A stretch of DNA of 64,000 nt, taken from Zychaea mexicana. Taxonomy: Eukaryota; Mucoromycota; Mucoromycetes; Mucorales; Lichtheimiaceae. Below the pieces are notes generated by a model that was not told where the DNA came from, ran no database searches, and was given only the letters and a program-made list of their open reading frames with translations. Location: NCBI RefSeq assembly GCF_025766255.1, contig NW_026516737.1, forward strand, positions 124,001 to 188,000. Reading direction: 5' to 3'. The position numbers were made by a program, and so were the translations under genes. Shown here piece after piece: positions 12,136 through 23,242 of this stretch (positions within the stretch are counted from its first letter, which is position 1; each line of letters opens with the position of its first letter).

Positions 12136-14189
12136 TTACATAAAGCTCCATCGACCATCCAATAAACCCTTTGCTGTGTCCTCAAGAAGTATCTCTCGTC
12201 GCTGTTTGACATAGACCGACTTGTCCAAAACAGCTTGACGCAGTTGGGCAATCTTTTCACGCTCCAACGGCTTCTCTAGTAGTTCGGAAAGCTGTTCGGT
12301 AGCCATTTCTAAATCGCGCTGGTTGTCTTCAAAGATGGCGGTCTCGTTGCTCTTGGCCAGATAGAATGCAAAGGCATAGGTCCATTTTAACGTCATACGG
12401 CACTGGACAGTGACGTCGACAGCCTTTTTCAGGAACTGCACCTCGATCCACGACAAGTCGCTGGTCTTTTGCATTTCTTCCATCTTTTTCTCAGTCTTGG
12501 TGTATAGGTCTTGGTCTAATCTGGCGGATTGTTCATGGTTTGCGTAGCGGTTATAGTACTGAATAGAGCTTACAGATTAGCTAAAAGAGATAAGGAAAGA
12601 AAAAAGAGGGTTAGCTCGCGATGAGGCTTACATGAAGGTATCGTTCCAAACTGACGCGCGATTGCGTCTGGCTCTCGCGTGCTTCGGTGCTGCTCTTTTC
12701 ATCAAACCGGTTGCAGTTGTACCACGATGTGCCATGTTCTGACCACGGACCCATACACACCCAGCAGAACTCATGGCGACACTTGCGGCAAGTCATGTGG
12801 TTGCATCCACCGTTCTTTTCAATGGTCGACTGACAGCGGGGACATTCCTTGGTGTGGGCCGAAATCCAATTTGCCGTTTCGGAATCATCCTCGCACTTTT
12901 TGAGCCACTTTTTGACAATAGCGCAAATTGCAGGCTGTGGAATTTTGTACAAAAATGGTTAAAAAGAGCCCAAAATTGGGAAGCAGCTGCTACAAGCAAG
13001 AGGGAGGGAGGACAACTTGTATACTGCTACTACTACCACTATCACTGAAGGGCACATACCTGATGATCAGCTACCCCGCAGCCAAAGCAAAATTTAAAAC
13101 TGCAATTGCACTGGACCGTGGGGACAATCGAGGCGAGCGAGGTACTTGGTATATGACACTCGATTGCATATTCACAGTCCGGTGCAGGGCACCACCGCAG
13201 ATAGTCGTTGTCATCGACGAACGTGCGATTCAGCAAGGTGCGGTATCTTTTATTTGTCTCTGGATCCACCAGCTGTTCAACCGTCTTTTCATCCACAATG
13301 ACATTGCACTTGTCTTGAGGACACTCAATCCGCCTTGACTCGCCTTCCTCTCGGATTTTTTGGCGGAGATAATGCTCATAGCAGCCTTTGCAGAACCGAT
13401 GGCCACATGCCACACACACCGTTTCCATGTCTGGATCATCGTCGCAGCAGATCTCGCACATGAATGGTTCGCTCAAGTTCTTCAAGTCTTTCGCAAGCAC
13501 AGTGACCTTGTTTCTTCCGTCGTTAATCGATACACCGGCATCTCGCAGGATCTTTTCTGGTAAATCCATGTATCGTTCAAACAGTTTTTCTTTGTTCCAT
13601 CGAAAATATCGTAGCAGTGTAGCAGAGTCTTCATTGGAGAGGCCTATACGATACGAAAAAAAAGGGGATAGATCATCAGCACAAGTTGGATTTACAAAAT
13701 ACGATATATATGAAAATACCCTGCCCCTAAATGGAATTTACCTAGAATTGTTGATACTTGGTCAATTTCCTTGTCCTGCATACGCATCAGATTATTCGTA
13801 CTCTGGACGCTGAAATCCACCTCGTATGCTTTCAAATGGGGTTTCTCGGAAAACGCTCCATCGAATGCCATGTCATTCTCTACATAGTCTTCAATGTCTA
13901 TAAGTTTGTTATAGGACGCACAGCACTCACTAAGCCTTCTCAGCCCCACCTCTTCTCAGCTCTAGAAAACCCACAGTATCCAGTTATCTTTACCTGAATC
14001 ACCCACGGAGCTGGCAGACTCTGCAATGTCTAATTCGCTGTCTTCATCCATGGTGTCCTCAGGATCGAGCTGTTGTATGGAATGGAGAGAATGCAATATT
14101 CTTAGTAAGCAAATGCATACAAAGCTAGAAAGATGGAGGATAGTGATAATTACCATGAATGCATCGTCGAAATCACTGTCAGAGGCCAT
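12136..14189 (-). CDS. Ariadne-type RBR E3 ubiquitin ligase (6 exons)
   Basis: RING-between-RING ligase that takes ubiquitin from an E2 onto its own cysteine before transfer. Exons (minus) are 14154-14189, 13994-14069, 13742-13828, 13060-13643, 12632-12934 and 12136-12558, total 1509 nt and 502 aa. An acidic N-terminus (DEDSELD) is followed by a UBA-like helical segment (DQVSTILG..., ATLLRYFRW), RING1 (CEICCDDD...CGHRFCKGC), an in-between-RING zinc domain ([11 protein letters not shown]...[11 protein letters not shown]...[11 protein letters not shown]) and RING2 ([19 protein letters not shown]), where the Cys in GGCNH is the expected catalytic residue. The C-terminal ~170 residues form the helical Ariadne domain ([25 protein letters not shown]), which identifies the ARI1/HHARI branch. 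Members work with neddylated cullin-RING ligases; that role here is inferred from the family. Confidence 0.92.
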
Positions 14190-15197
14190 TATTGAGTAAA
14201 GTGTTGTTGTATCGGAGGCTTTAAGTAAGTTAATGCGGACTGTATATAAAGAAGAAAGAAAAAGGGGGAGGTTTGTTGAGAACTTGCGGCTCGGAGAAGA
14301 GAACAAGAAAGAACAGAGCTTTGCCCTCTATTATACCGAACGGGGGGACAGACGGTCACTTCAGAAGGGGACAAACTCAAGCAGGCGAGCGGAGTTTCTG
14401 TGTTAGGGTAAGCAAAGGTTCGATTGGTTATTTATGCAGTTCTTTGCGTTCCTTGTTGCTGCTGCGAACTGTGACTAACGTGAACTCAAAAAGCCTCATT
14501 CTTTCTCTGTTTCTTCCTGTTTCGCAGCACTTTTATGCGCCTCATAGGATGGATTATATAGACATGAATAGCTCAATGCTTCTGAGAAAGAAACTATCGC
14601 TGGTTCTTCTTGTCGATCCCTGCAGCAGCAGCAGAAGAGGCAATATCACAGTAAAATGTATGGACATGGACATGTGCATGATCATATCATTGTATGTTAC
14701 CACAGCCCTATTTCTGTGCATAGGCGACAGAGTAAAAGACACGCCTCATGCTTCTGCAAAGATAATTTATTCGCATCGTTGTGTTCCAGGGGTCTCGCAG
14801 CATATCAACACATATATAGGCAGTAGTGCGATATTTCCTAGTAGAATAAAAGCAAAAGAAGACTTCCTTTTTCATACTCTTACTTGGACCATGGATGTCG
14901 TACAGGAACAACGTTGTTTTGTCTCAGCCTTCTACTCTAACGTCGCCGTGCGATGCAAAACATGCGATGACAACGATAGTAGTGATGATAGAATATTAAG
15001 ACAACAACTCTAGCAATAACGAATCAGAGGATATCAATGACAATACCATCTTCTATGATGTTTCGAATTCGACATCCATACCTGAAAATGTCATACGTAA
15101 CATGCGCCTTTGGCATCTCATGCAAAGGATTAATGTTCCAAGAGCATGCTACGAAAATGCATGCTGACAAACTCGCTTAAGTTGAGTATACTTAACA
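14190..15197. other. Intergenic, upstream of the RBR gene
   Basis: Contains the RBR ligase promoter at its left end. A 246-codon plus-strand frame (14273-15013) covers much of the region, but its composition (many S, L, C and M, no recognisable domain, start inside the neighbouring 5' region) looks like chance. I see no gene that I can support. Confidence 0.45.
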
Positions 15198-15200
15198 AGA

Positions 15201-15362
15201 AAATACCAGAAATAACCAGAAATAACCAGGGTGACCGATCTGGTTGTCTTGTAGTTTTTTTGTATCTGTAATAAAACTAGAAATAACCATATTTAACCAT
15301 ATTTAACAATCCCACTACTCGTTGTCACCAGATTTAACCAGATTTCACCAATATCCACCAGA
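15201..15362. repeat. Degenerate 10-bp-period repeat tract (AAATAACCAG-like)
   Basis: Three clusters of three decamers: 15201-15230 (AAATACCAGA then AAATAACCAG-type copies), 15281-15310 (AAATAACCAT, ATTTAACCAT, ATTTAACAAT) and about 15330-15360 (GATTTAACCA, GATTTCACCA, ATATCCACCA). The shared core is TTTAACCA/ATAACCA at a 10-bp spacing, with about 50 and 20 bp between clusters. No coding frame spans it. It could be an expanded minisatellite or an array of binding sites on one face of the helix. Confidence 0.6.
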
Positions 15363-16319
15363 GTAGAATGGCATCAAATTCACTGTTGTATTATCGCTGT
15401 TATTAGCAAAGATCTTGTAAGTTCTCTATCTTTTGTGCAACAAGGCTACGAAACGCATTAAGGGACGCTCCAATTTGTAGATTACCCACGTGTGAGATGT
15501 GTTTAAGCGTTAAAAAACAATACGTGTCTCGCCGCTGAAAAAGGGCCCCATACTTTCTTGTCGTAAGATACCTCTACCCCGCCTGTATCGAGAAGGAACT
15601 GGCGTATGATATGGTGTTGGTGAAAGCACATATAGCAATATCGCGCAGAACATTATCGCTGAATTTACTAACCGCAAGTTTACCGTTGCTGTGTCGTTGA
15701 CTGCCAATAACGTTAGCCATCAAAGACAAAGAATTAAACATTGTAAAGGGCCAACTTGATTGTAATTGTCGCTATTAAAGCCAGCAATTCCAGTTGAGGT
15801 GAGTGTTAGCGTTGAAGCAGTCGGTGCCGAAAGAGCCCCGAGAACAAAAGGTAAACGAATGGTAAAAGACGAACACCTTAATGGTGGATGTATATAGTAT
15901 TAGTACTTGGTGTTATCGGATTTATGAGCACAAAAAACAGACATCCTTTCACCCCCACCAATAATCGATACAGTTAATGTAGTACATCACAGAAACAATA
16001 GACGTTATTCTTTTTACTGCACTGCGTCAAAGAGTAAATGAAGAAGCGGACGAAATCACGACGGCATCGACAGTCTCTCCCAATTTCCGCTTTACCTTTC
16101 CTACTAATGTTATACGTAGAAAATTCTGTCGACCAAAACGAATTGGAAATAGGCTAGATATATAAACGCGGTCATGGTTGCCATGACTCGACTCTTCCAA
16201 ACATTGAATCCCTATAGCATTTAGGTAAAAGCTTCTTTGGACCATAATGTGACCTATCTTTTTGTCAGAATATTCTATTTCGCATATATACCTTTTCCTC
16301 GATGGAGGAAAGGGTTTGT
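15363..16319. other. Intergenic, downstream of the P450 pseudogene
   Basis: No gene recognised. A 72-codon minus-strand frame (16027-16245) has protein-like composition but no identifiable domain, and no exon neighbours could be joined to it. It may be relic sequence. Confidence 0.4.
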
Positions 16320-18638
16320 TTATTTGAGTTTCTCAAAAGAAGCGGTGCCGAAAGGCATGTCAGTGTCCACTGCTGTTGGAAAAATGATGTCACTAGTGCG
16401 GCGAACTTTGTAGTCACGGATGAGAATGGAAATGATCGCTTTGATTGGGTGCCAAACCAGCGCGCACTACAATTATACGAAGTATTAGTAAAAAGAATTT
16501 GCATAGACTTTGAAGAAAGCAATAAAGAACTCTTACGGGCAAGCATGCTTTCCTTCGCCAAAGACTAGATAGTCATCACTAATCTTACTCGATGAATAAC
16601 CAGTGTTGAGGTAACGGAAAGGCTTGAACTCTGCGCGATCTTCACCATCTATATGCATCTCTTCCCAGATATTGCTCCGTTGGTTGTACCAAGAGTTGAT
16701 AAAAACGTCACCACCTATATAAAATGAACATTTTGCTTAGTATATCAAATAAAGAATGAAGAAAAAACAGTTACGCATCGCACGTTCGTGCGCATTTGAC
16801 ATGTAGCCTTTACCTGGTGGAATAATGGTACCATTACTCAATACGACCTTCTTTTCACTGATGTTGGTATGAAGAAGATCATAAAACCTGTTTCTGAGGC
16901 GCATTGTTTCACGGCAGACACTATCCAGCTTAACCATGTCTTTGATAGTATCGTATGTAAACACCTCGTTACTCTTTCCGTTGGGGTCTAATCCAGCGTT
17001 TTCGATAGTTTCTTGCTGTTCCTTCAAAAGCTCATCGATGAGTTCGGGATGAGAATACGATACAGAACAATGGTACCATTCTCAGACGTGGTATGAATGG
17101 AAGCAAAGATTAAGACCATGATCTCATTTACAATATGATTATAAATATCACGGCCACGAGGAACTTTAGCATGGTCGATAAGCTCTTGAAGGATATCAAT
17201 CTATTGAGTGTTGAGATACGACGCACTCATTTAATTGCACATTTGAAAATAAAGGACGACGACGAGAGAAAAACAGATACTCAGAGCTTACGGCTTTTGC
17301 CAATTGGGATCGTCCTTTGCACGGCTCAATCGCAAATCGATTTCTGGAGTCAAGGATCGAAGCATTGTGGCTCTGTGCTTTTTGACTTTTGGAGAGAATT
17401 TACCAATTCCCCTAAATAGCATTCTTATAATATCAATACTTGCTGTGTGCAGATCGTCAGCTGTCCTCAAGGGCACATACAACATTTGTAATTTCAGCAA
17501 AACAGGAAATGTTTCCAGCCAATAATTTTCAAAATGCATCAAGGATATCAAGTCTCTAGTGATGTTTTGGAAAGTTGCAACCAAATCAAGATCCTGGCAA
17601 AGTCTCTCTCCAACAAAAACGGATGCATTAGTGCGGGCAGCCATGCGCTGAACTAACGGATACATGTGCTGAAGCTCCGCAGATCCATCTATACATATGC
17701 AAACAAGAAGAGTGTAGGGTGAAGGAGCATAGTAATATTCATCAAATGAGCTCTTACCTTTATTGTTTCCGAGGACATCTTTGAGACCCAAATGTAGCTG
17801 TTAAAGACCATCAGGACAAAAGATTAGTACGAAGTTACGGGTGTCTTCATACTGATTCGTTTTGCCCCAATCTCTTACGTTTTCAACAGTGCGCGGAGTG
17901 AAATATTTTATGCGTGGGTTTAAATATTGCACAACCCAAGTTCTTGTGTTGGATTCCGGAACTTCCGTTTGACTTATATTTGCCATTGTCTTCATATCAA
18001 ATCTCTGTAAAAGAGTTATGATACTTACGCTTCAGCATAATAGAGAGTCATCAACTGAATACTTTGTTGTTTTTATGACGCCATTATTACCTTTTTCATG
18101 CCAGTATGAAAATCAAAACTGTCGTTCACCAAAACTTCTCGGACATATCTACCAGATACAACGGTATTCATCTATGAAAAAAAGATGCAAGTAAGACACT
18201 GTATTGTTTCGATTCCGTCTCATCTCTTGCATCAAGAGAAAATAGCAGACTTAATCTACCATATAAATGGACACGGTACACAGGACCGAGAGCTTTCGTC
18301 CACTTTTCAACAAAAGCTCGAGGATCTTTGCGGTATTCAACTGATGAACCGTTGAATGGATCACGGTAAGGCACAGTTGGACAGCCATCATCACTCGCTC
18401 CCTATTCAGGCAAACATAAAGATATTGTGATGATGAAAATTATGTCTGGCTTGTTCTTGCTCTTGTATTTTATATTTTTGCTGTTGTTTACCCTAAACAG
18501 AAGTTTGTAGAATGTATAGCTAGCTACGACAGTAGCTGCGGTTATCAATTCGATGGTTTGTTGTGGTCGGGAAGACAAATTGATATCTGTGACAGAGTCG
18601 ATAAATTGGTCAAGAGAGCCTGGTATCGTCAGTTGCAT
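16320..18638 (-). pseudogene. Cytochrome P450 (CYP), frame-broken
   Basis: A full-length P450 can be followed exon by exon on the minus strand: a membrane anchor (exon 18492-18638), a proline-rich PYRDPFNG segment (18260-18401), TVVSGRYVREV (begins 18171), middle helices, the I-helix region FASIHTTSENGT, the ETMRLR (ExxR) motif, and the haem loop FGEGKHACP followed across an intron by ARWFG. The final KAIISILIRDYKVRR segment ends at 16320. The reading frame is broken: inside an exon at about 17052-17056 (between IVLYRI and HPELIDELL) and at about 16443-16455 (between ARWFG and KAIIS), each needing one base. Two splice junctions (about 18172/18260 and 17202/17289) also join in incompatible phase. 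The haem cysteine and ExxR remain, so the decay looks recent. It resembles the monooxygenase families expanded in Mucoromycota; substrate unknown. Confidence 0.8.
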
Positions 18639-19483
18639 CCTGTTTACTTGCGCCTTGTGCTAAATTATGAAAAAAAGCAAGAGCAAGGGGTGTTGAATAT
18701 ATTACTAGACATGCTGTTTCTCTCTCTCTCTCTCTCTCTTTATGCAGTTGATCCCAAATGAGCGTCGGAAATCCTAAAGTGAGGCAGCACTATTATTCGA
18801 GTTCCTCCAAACTTTCTATGCGTTGAACAAAATTACATACGCCACAGAAAATTTAGAAGCGACAAACTTGGTACTCGGCCTCAAAGGCATTGCGTTTTAT
18901 GCACGTGTGAGAAAGCAATGGCTAAACTACAATTATAATATTTGGTGTGTTTCTGCATAATTAGTTTTGTTTTGCTATCTGACCTAAAAAAAGTTATGGG
19001 TATTAAAATTGCCCACCACCCTCTAATAAGCTTGGCCAGATGTGATCGAGATATGTTGAGGTATAGGGAAGAAGACCCGCGCCTATGGGCATATGGGCAC
19101 TTGCTCAAAATACAAATGTGGAAGAGGGATATCGGTAAATGAGGATTGATATAATAAATGAATTGAAAAAACCTACAAGGGACGATTACTGCATGTGCTG
19201 CAAAAATGGATCAAATCAGGCGGCGAAATGTCGTCATTCAGAAGCGACCCAGTCGTCGGCGTGCAGCGTACATAGCCCTTTGCCAAAGTATCATTAGGGA
19301 GCATACAATTTAATTCACTATGTAACGTATGAACGGATATAAAAATTTAAACATTGAGCAGCATTGTAACAGCAAGGACGGCCGGGTTTGTATCAAAAGA
19401 AATATACTTGAGAAATTTGAGAGATAAGAAGAGACTAGAGAAGATGATAATCGCAAAAAGAACTCTAAATGTGGGAAATAGCT
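18639..19483. other. Intergenic with a CT microsatellite
   Basis: Contains the former P450 promoter side and a (TC)n run at about 18720-18740. Short frames only, none with a recognisable motif. Confidence 0.4.
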
Positions 19484-19797
19484 TTATGAATGGAGGCACT
19501 GCTGCAAAGATACTGCAGGGGCATGCATTACCGTGAAGCGAATCAAAAATATCAGAAGAACCAACTCGGCGATCGAACAAGGTATCTAAAAGATTACAAA
19601 TTAAAAGTTCTCAAGAAATAATGAAGAGAGCAATTCATCGCTGTCACTACCATCCCAGAAACTCTACTGTCATCTAGTATTTGTAACAAAGGCTCTACTA
19701 CAGAAAGCCATACTACAGCAGCAAATGCAGACTCTAAATGGCTACGACAGATACTAGCAAGCATTCCTCTAAGTATATACACTTCACCGGTAAGCAC
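19484..19797 (-). CDS. Possible small two-exon hydrophobic protein
   Basis: On the minus strand a 49-codon segment beginning at 19797 (MLTGEVYILRGM..., VVWLSVVEPLLQILDD) runs to a GTAGTG donor. A TTTTAG acceptor about 65 nt further on continues in the same phase with a hydrophobic segment (ELVLLIFLIRF) and a stop at 19484. The result would be a membrane protein of roughly 80 residues. I do not recognise the family. The evidence is limited to open frame, plausible splice sites and hydrophobicity, so it may be a relic of a larger membrane protein or chance. Confidence 0.2.
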
Positions 19798-20005
19798 AAC
19801 TGATTATTAGGTAGAAGCAGCTTTTATAAATCACTGCTTCGTGTGGCCTAATAAAGTGGTTTCGTTTGTTTACTTGTAATAAATGTTGTTGATCATGCAA
19901 GTCCTGTTGGCGTGACACATCCTTGCATAGCTTACATCTTCTTATTCTATGCTTTACTGCCCAACAGCTTGACTACAATCATCAGCAATAACACCCCTAC
20001 TATTA
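19798..20005. other. Short spacer before aminotransferase 3' end
   Basis: No gene seen. It probably contains the 3' UTR of the aminotransferase gene transcribed leftward. Confidence 0.35.
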
Positions 20006-21631
20006 CTACAATCGCTTGGCTGCTGCCTCAATACTGGCAACCACTCTGTCTACCGCCAAATCCGTTTCCTCCTTTGTGATGGTCAGGGGCGGGATCAGTC
20101 GCAAGGTCTCATAGATAGACGTTGTCAATATCAATGTCTTTAAGTTGAATGCTTCCTGAGCCACACTGGCAGCAAATCCTGGTGGAACATTGAAAAACTC
20201 AATGCCAATCATTAGTCCTAGGCCACGCACATCGACATCGACACTGGTTGGCAAGACGCGTTTCAATTCGGCGCGCAATCGGCTAAAGAACTGCTCAGAT
20301 CGCGCGTTGCAGTTGTCCAGTACATTCTCTTGGTCAAACACATCAAGTGTGCCAAGTGCCGCTGCACAAGCAACAGCATTGCCAGCATAAGTGCCGCCCA
20401 TCGATCCAGGTGGCTGAAGGTCCATCAGTTCCTTGCGCGACACGATGGCGGATAATGGATAACCGGAAGCAATGCCCTTGGCCATCACCATGATATCAGG
20501 AGTGACACCAAAGTGCTCAATGGCAAACATTTTGCCGGTGCGACCATACCCGCTTTGGACTTCGTCGGCAATAAACAGAATATCGTGCTTGTCGCAAATT
20601 TCCCGCAGGCCTTGGATGAATGCTAAAAGTGGTGTAATAGAGCGCACTTGTGAGTATGTACACTTGCTGTCTAATGCACGCGCGGAGCCTAAAGCAAAAG
20701 ATTGAAAACTACGTTTACCTTTCGGTGGAACGACATAACCGCCTTCACCTTGTACAGGTTCAAGAATCATCGCTGCTGTATCCTTGGGCGCTGTTTGCTG
20801 CTTCAGCACAAGCTCAAGTCCGCGTAATGCTTCTTCTGCACACCAGTTCTCGTCAAATTGGACAGGGTCGGCTTTGTGAGCCGACCATTGCTTACAGTAC
20901 GGAAACGGTGCCATGAACACACCGGGCATCAAGGGTCCATACCCAGCACCGTAAATTGTCTTGGACGTAGTCATGGCCATGGTGCCAAATGTTCTTCCGT
21001 GGTACGAGCCTTGAAACACGATTACGTTCTGGCGTTCGGTCGCATGACGCGCTAGCTTTATTGCCGCCTAAGATACACAAGACGCGTCAAAATTTCATAT
21101 TTCAGTACACCCGTTCATTGAACAACAACAAATTGGGCTTTATTACAACGGTGTTTATATACTTTCCCACTCTCCTTAGTTATGCGCATATGTATCCATA
21201 CCTCTACAGCTTCTGAGCCCGAGTTCCAAAAGAAAAATGTATCAAGAGATGAGGATGGCATACGGGGCTTTAGCTTCTCAATCAGCTTAATCATAGGCTC
21301 ATGGAAAGCAATATTGACTTGGACATGCGATACTTCTGCTGCTTGTTCTTGCACGGCCTTGACCACCGTCGGGTGAGCGTGTCCTTTTTATCGATGCCAT
21401 GGTTATCTGCATCTGTGCATACGTGCAATTCACGCTATAGCTCATATAAAAAGCTCGCTTTCTCAAAATACCTGTGTTGACGACGCCGATGCCGGTTGTC
21501 AAATCAAAGTACTTGTCGCCTTCTGCTGTATAGACATAGGCACCTTTGGCCTTTTTGATAACTAGCTCTGTGCTGCGGCTGATACCTCTGGCAATATGCT
21601 TTTTGCCGTATTGAGCAAGTGATGAAGACAT
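20006..21631 (-). CDS. Class III PLP aminotransferase, 4-aminobutyrate aminotransferase-like (4 exons)
   Basis: Transfers an omega-amino group, most likely from 4-aminobutyrate to 2-oxoglutarate giving succinate semialdehyde. Exons (minus) are 21472-21631, 21202-21383, 20719-21067 and 20006-20622, total 1308 nt and 435 aa. Motifs: YFDLTTGIGVVNTG, FFFWNSGSEAVE (cofactor phosphate site), FQGSYHGRTFGTMAMT, EPVQGEGGYVVPP, FIADEVQSGYGRTG with the pyridine-binding Asp at about 249, and VMAKGIASGYP with the Schiff-base Lys at about 278, then GGTYAGNAVACAAA. No clear mitochondrial presequence is visible, so it may be cytosolic. The gene resembles GabT-type enzymes; acetylornithine or other omega-aminotransferase activity cannot be excluded. 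The third intron (20623-20718, 96 nt) is a multiple of three without a stop. A CT tract of the mRNA lies immediately upstream of the start codon. Confidence 0.88.
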
Positions 21632-21660
21632 GACTTGAGAGAGAGAGAGAGAGAGAGAAA
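21632..21660. repeat. GA/CT microsatellite at the aminotransferase start
   Basis: About ten GA units on the plus strand (21636-21658), read as CT in the leftward mRNA, ending within a few bases of the start codon at 21631. It sits in the shared region between the aminotransferase and the eIF3h gene. Confidence 0.8.
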
Positions 21661-21869
21661 GAAAATACAACAAGAAGGGAAAAGAAGCAAAGAAAAAAAG
21701 GAAATATGCGATGATGGATTCAACCATGTCTGCATTTTCATTAATGGGTGCCTAACAAGTGTACTCCCAAAATGGAAATTACCAAGTCACAGTAAGCCTT
21801 CCTTAATGAGAAGACAGAGGAGAAAAGGGAGGAGGAAAAAAAAAATTCGTGTTTTCTCAAATTCTCAAA

Positions 21870-22203
21870 ATGGCTACCAGTTTGCCTACATCTGAACCAT
21901 TGCACTCGGTGCAACTTGATGGCCTGGTAGGATTTGCGCTTGGTGATATGAATGGATGAGAATTTGAAAAGCAACTCTCAAGTATATATATACTCACTGA
22001 ATTTTTGATTGTCATACTTACTCGTATAGGTTGTACTCAAGATCATTAAGCACTGCCGCGAATCGTACCCTAACGACGTCACCGGTCAGCTTCTTGGTTT
22101 GGACGAGAAGGAAGTTCTTGATGTTACCAACTGCTTCCCTTTCCCAACTGATTGCGATGAAAATGCCAGTGGTAATTATATATTGATGGATAATAATTTG
22201 GAA

Positions 22204-22248
<45 letters not shown>

Positions 22249-23242
22249 TGTCGTGTCAATAAAAAGATAATCAGTATACTAATTATTGGCATCTACGATT
22301 TTAGCTCAATATCAACTCGACATGATGCGATGCTTGCGTGCAGTGAACGTGGACAACAACACCGTCGGTTGGTATCGATCCGCACATTTGGGCAACTTTG
22401 TGGATTCCAACTTGATCGACACCCAGTACAGCTATCAAAAATCTTTGAGCGCTAATTCGGCAGTCATTATTCACGATGTTTCAAAGAGCTCGGCTCAGGG
22501 CAACCTCAGCTTGCGCGCTTTCCGATTGACCGAGGCCTTCATGAAGCAATATGAATCCAAAAAGTTCACCACCGAGAGGTAAAATAACGGGGAAGAAGGC
22601 AATGCAAGAAAGTAATCGAGAATATGAATATGGCCGAAGCTAAGTTTTGTGAAATGTATATTCTCTCTTTAAAAATATAGCCTTGCCAAGGCCAAATTGT
22701 CCTTCTCCACGATCTTTGAAGAACTTCCCATCAAAGTCCACAACTCCCACCTTGTCACGATGATGCTTCACAACATTGAAATGCCCAAGCTGGATGCCAG
22801 CCGTCTGCGATCGCCCGCCACGTTTGTGCACAACAACACCGAATTGGATGAGGCCAAGCCCTTATCACCCAACTTTGACGTTTTGGATTTGGAATTGGAT
22901 CCGTTCATGCAAAAGAACTTGGAGTACCTTTTGGATTGCTCGGATGTGCAGCAACAAGAATTAAATAACTATCAATACTGGCAGCGAAGCGTCGCTCGTG
23001 AACAGGCCAAGATCCAGTCCTGGCTCACCAAGCGACGACAGGAAAACCAAATCCGTGCCGACAAGGGCCAAGAACCATTGCCCGAGGATGAAGTCAATAC
23101 CTTGTTCAAGCTGCCCCCGGAGCCAAGTCGCTTGGATAACATGATTTTGACTGCTCAAATGCATAACTTCACCAAGCAGCTGAACCAGTTTGCTGGACCT
23201 AGTCTGGCAAGATTGTACAGTATTCAAGAATTGCAAAAGTAA
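21870..23242 (+). CDS. Eukaryotic translation initiation factor 3 subunit H (4 exons)
   Basis: Subunit of the eIF3 complex that organises 40S initiation. Exons 21870-21926, 22030-22171, 22305-22578 and 22681-23242 total 1035 nt and 344 aa. Residues ~12-150 form an MPN domain without the JAMM metal ligands: [37 protein letters not shown] and [19 protein letters not shown] are typical of eIF3h, which is not a protease. The C-terminal half ([29 protein letters not shown]) matches the helical eIF3h tail that packs against other eIF3 subunits. The second intron carries a (GA)n run of about 20 units. eIF3h is one of the eIF3 subunits absent from budding yeast but kept in filamentous fungi. Confidence 0.94.
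22208..22246. repeat. GA microsatellite inside an eIF3h intron
   Basis: An uninterrupted (GA)n run of nearly 20 units within the second intron of the eIF3h gene. It is purine-rich in the transcript, upstream of the branch and acceptor region. Confidence 0.9.

Noticed and set aside
14273..15013. 246-codon plus-strand open frame
   Set aside because: No recognisable domain, composition skewed to S/L/C/M, starts in the 5' region of the RBR ligase gene; looks like chance in an untranslated stretch.
15201..15362. CRISPR-like array
   Set aside because: Units are 10 bp, divergent and without spacers; the organism is eukaryotic.
16302..16568. 88-codon plus-strand frame that looks protein-like
   Set aside because: It lies exactly antisense to the last P450 exon and its intron; P450 motifs explain the sequence better.
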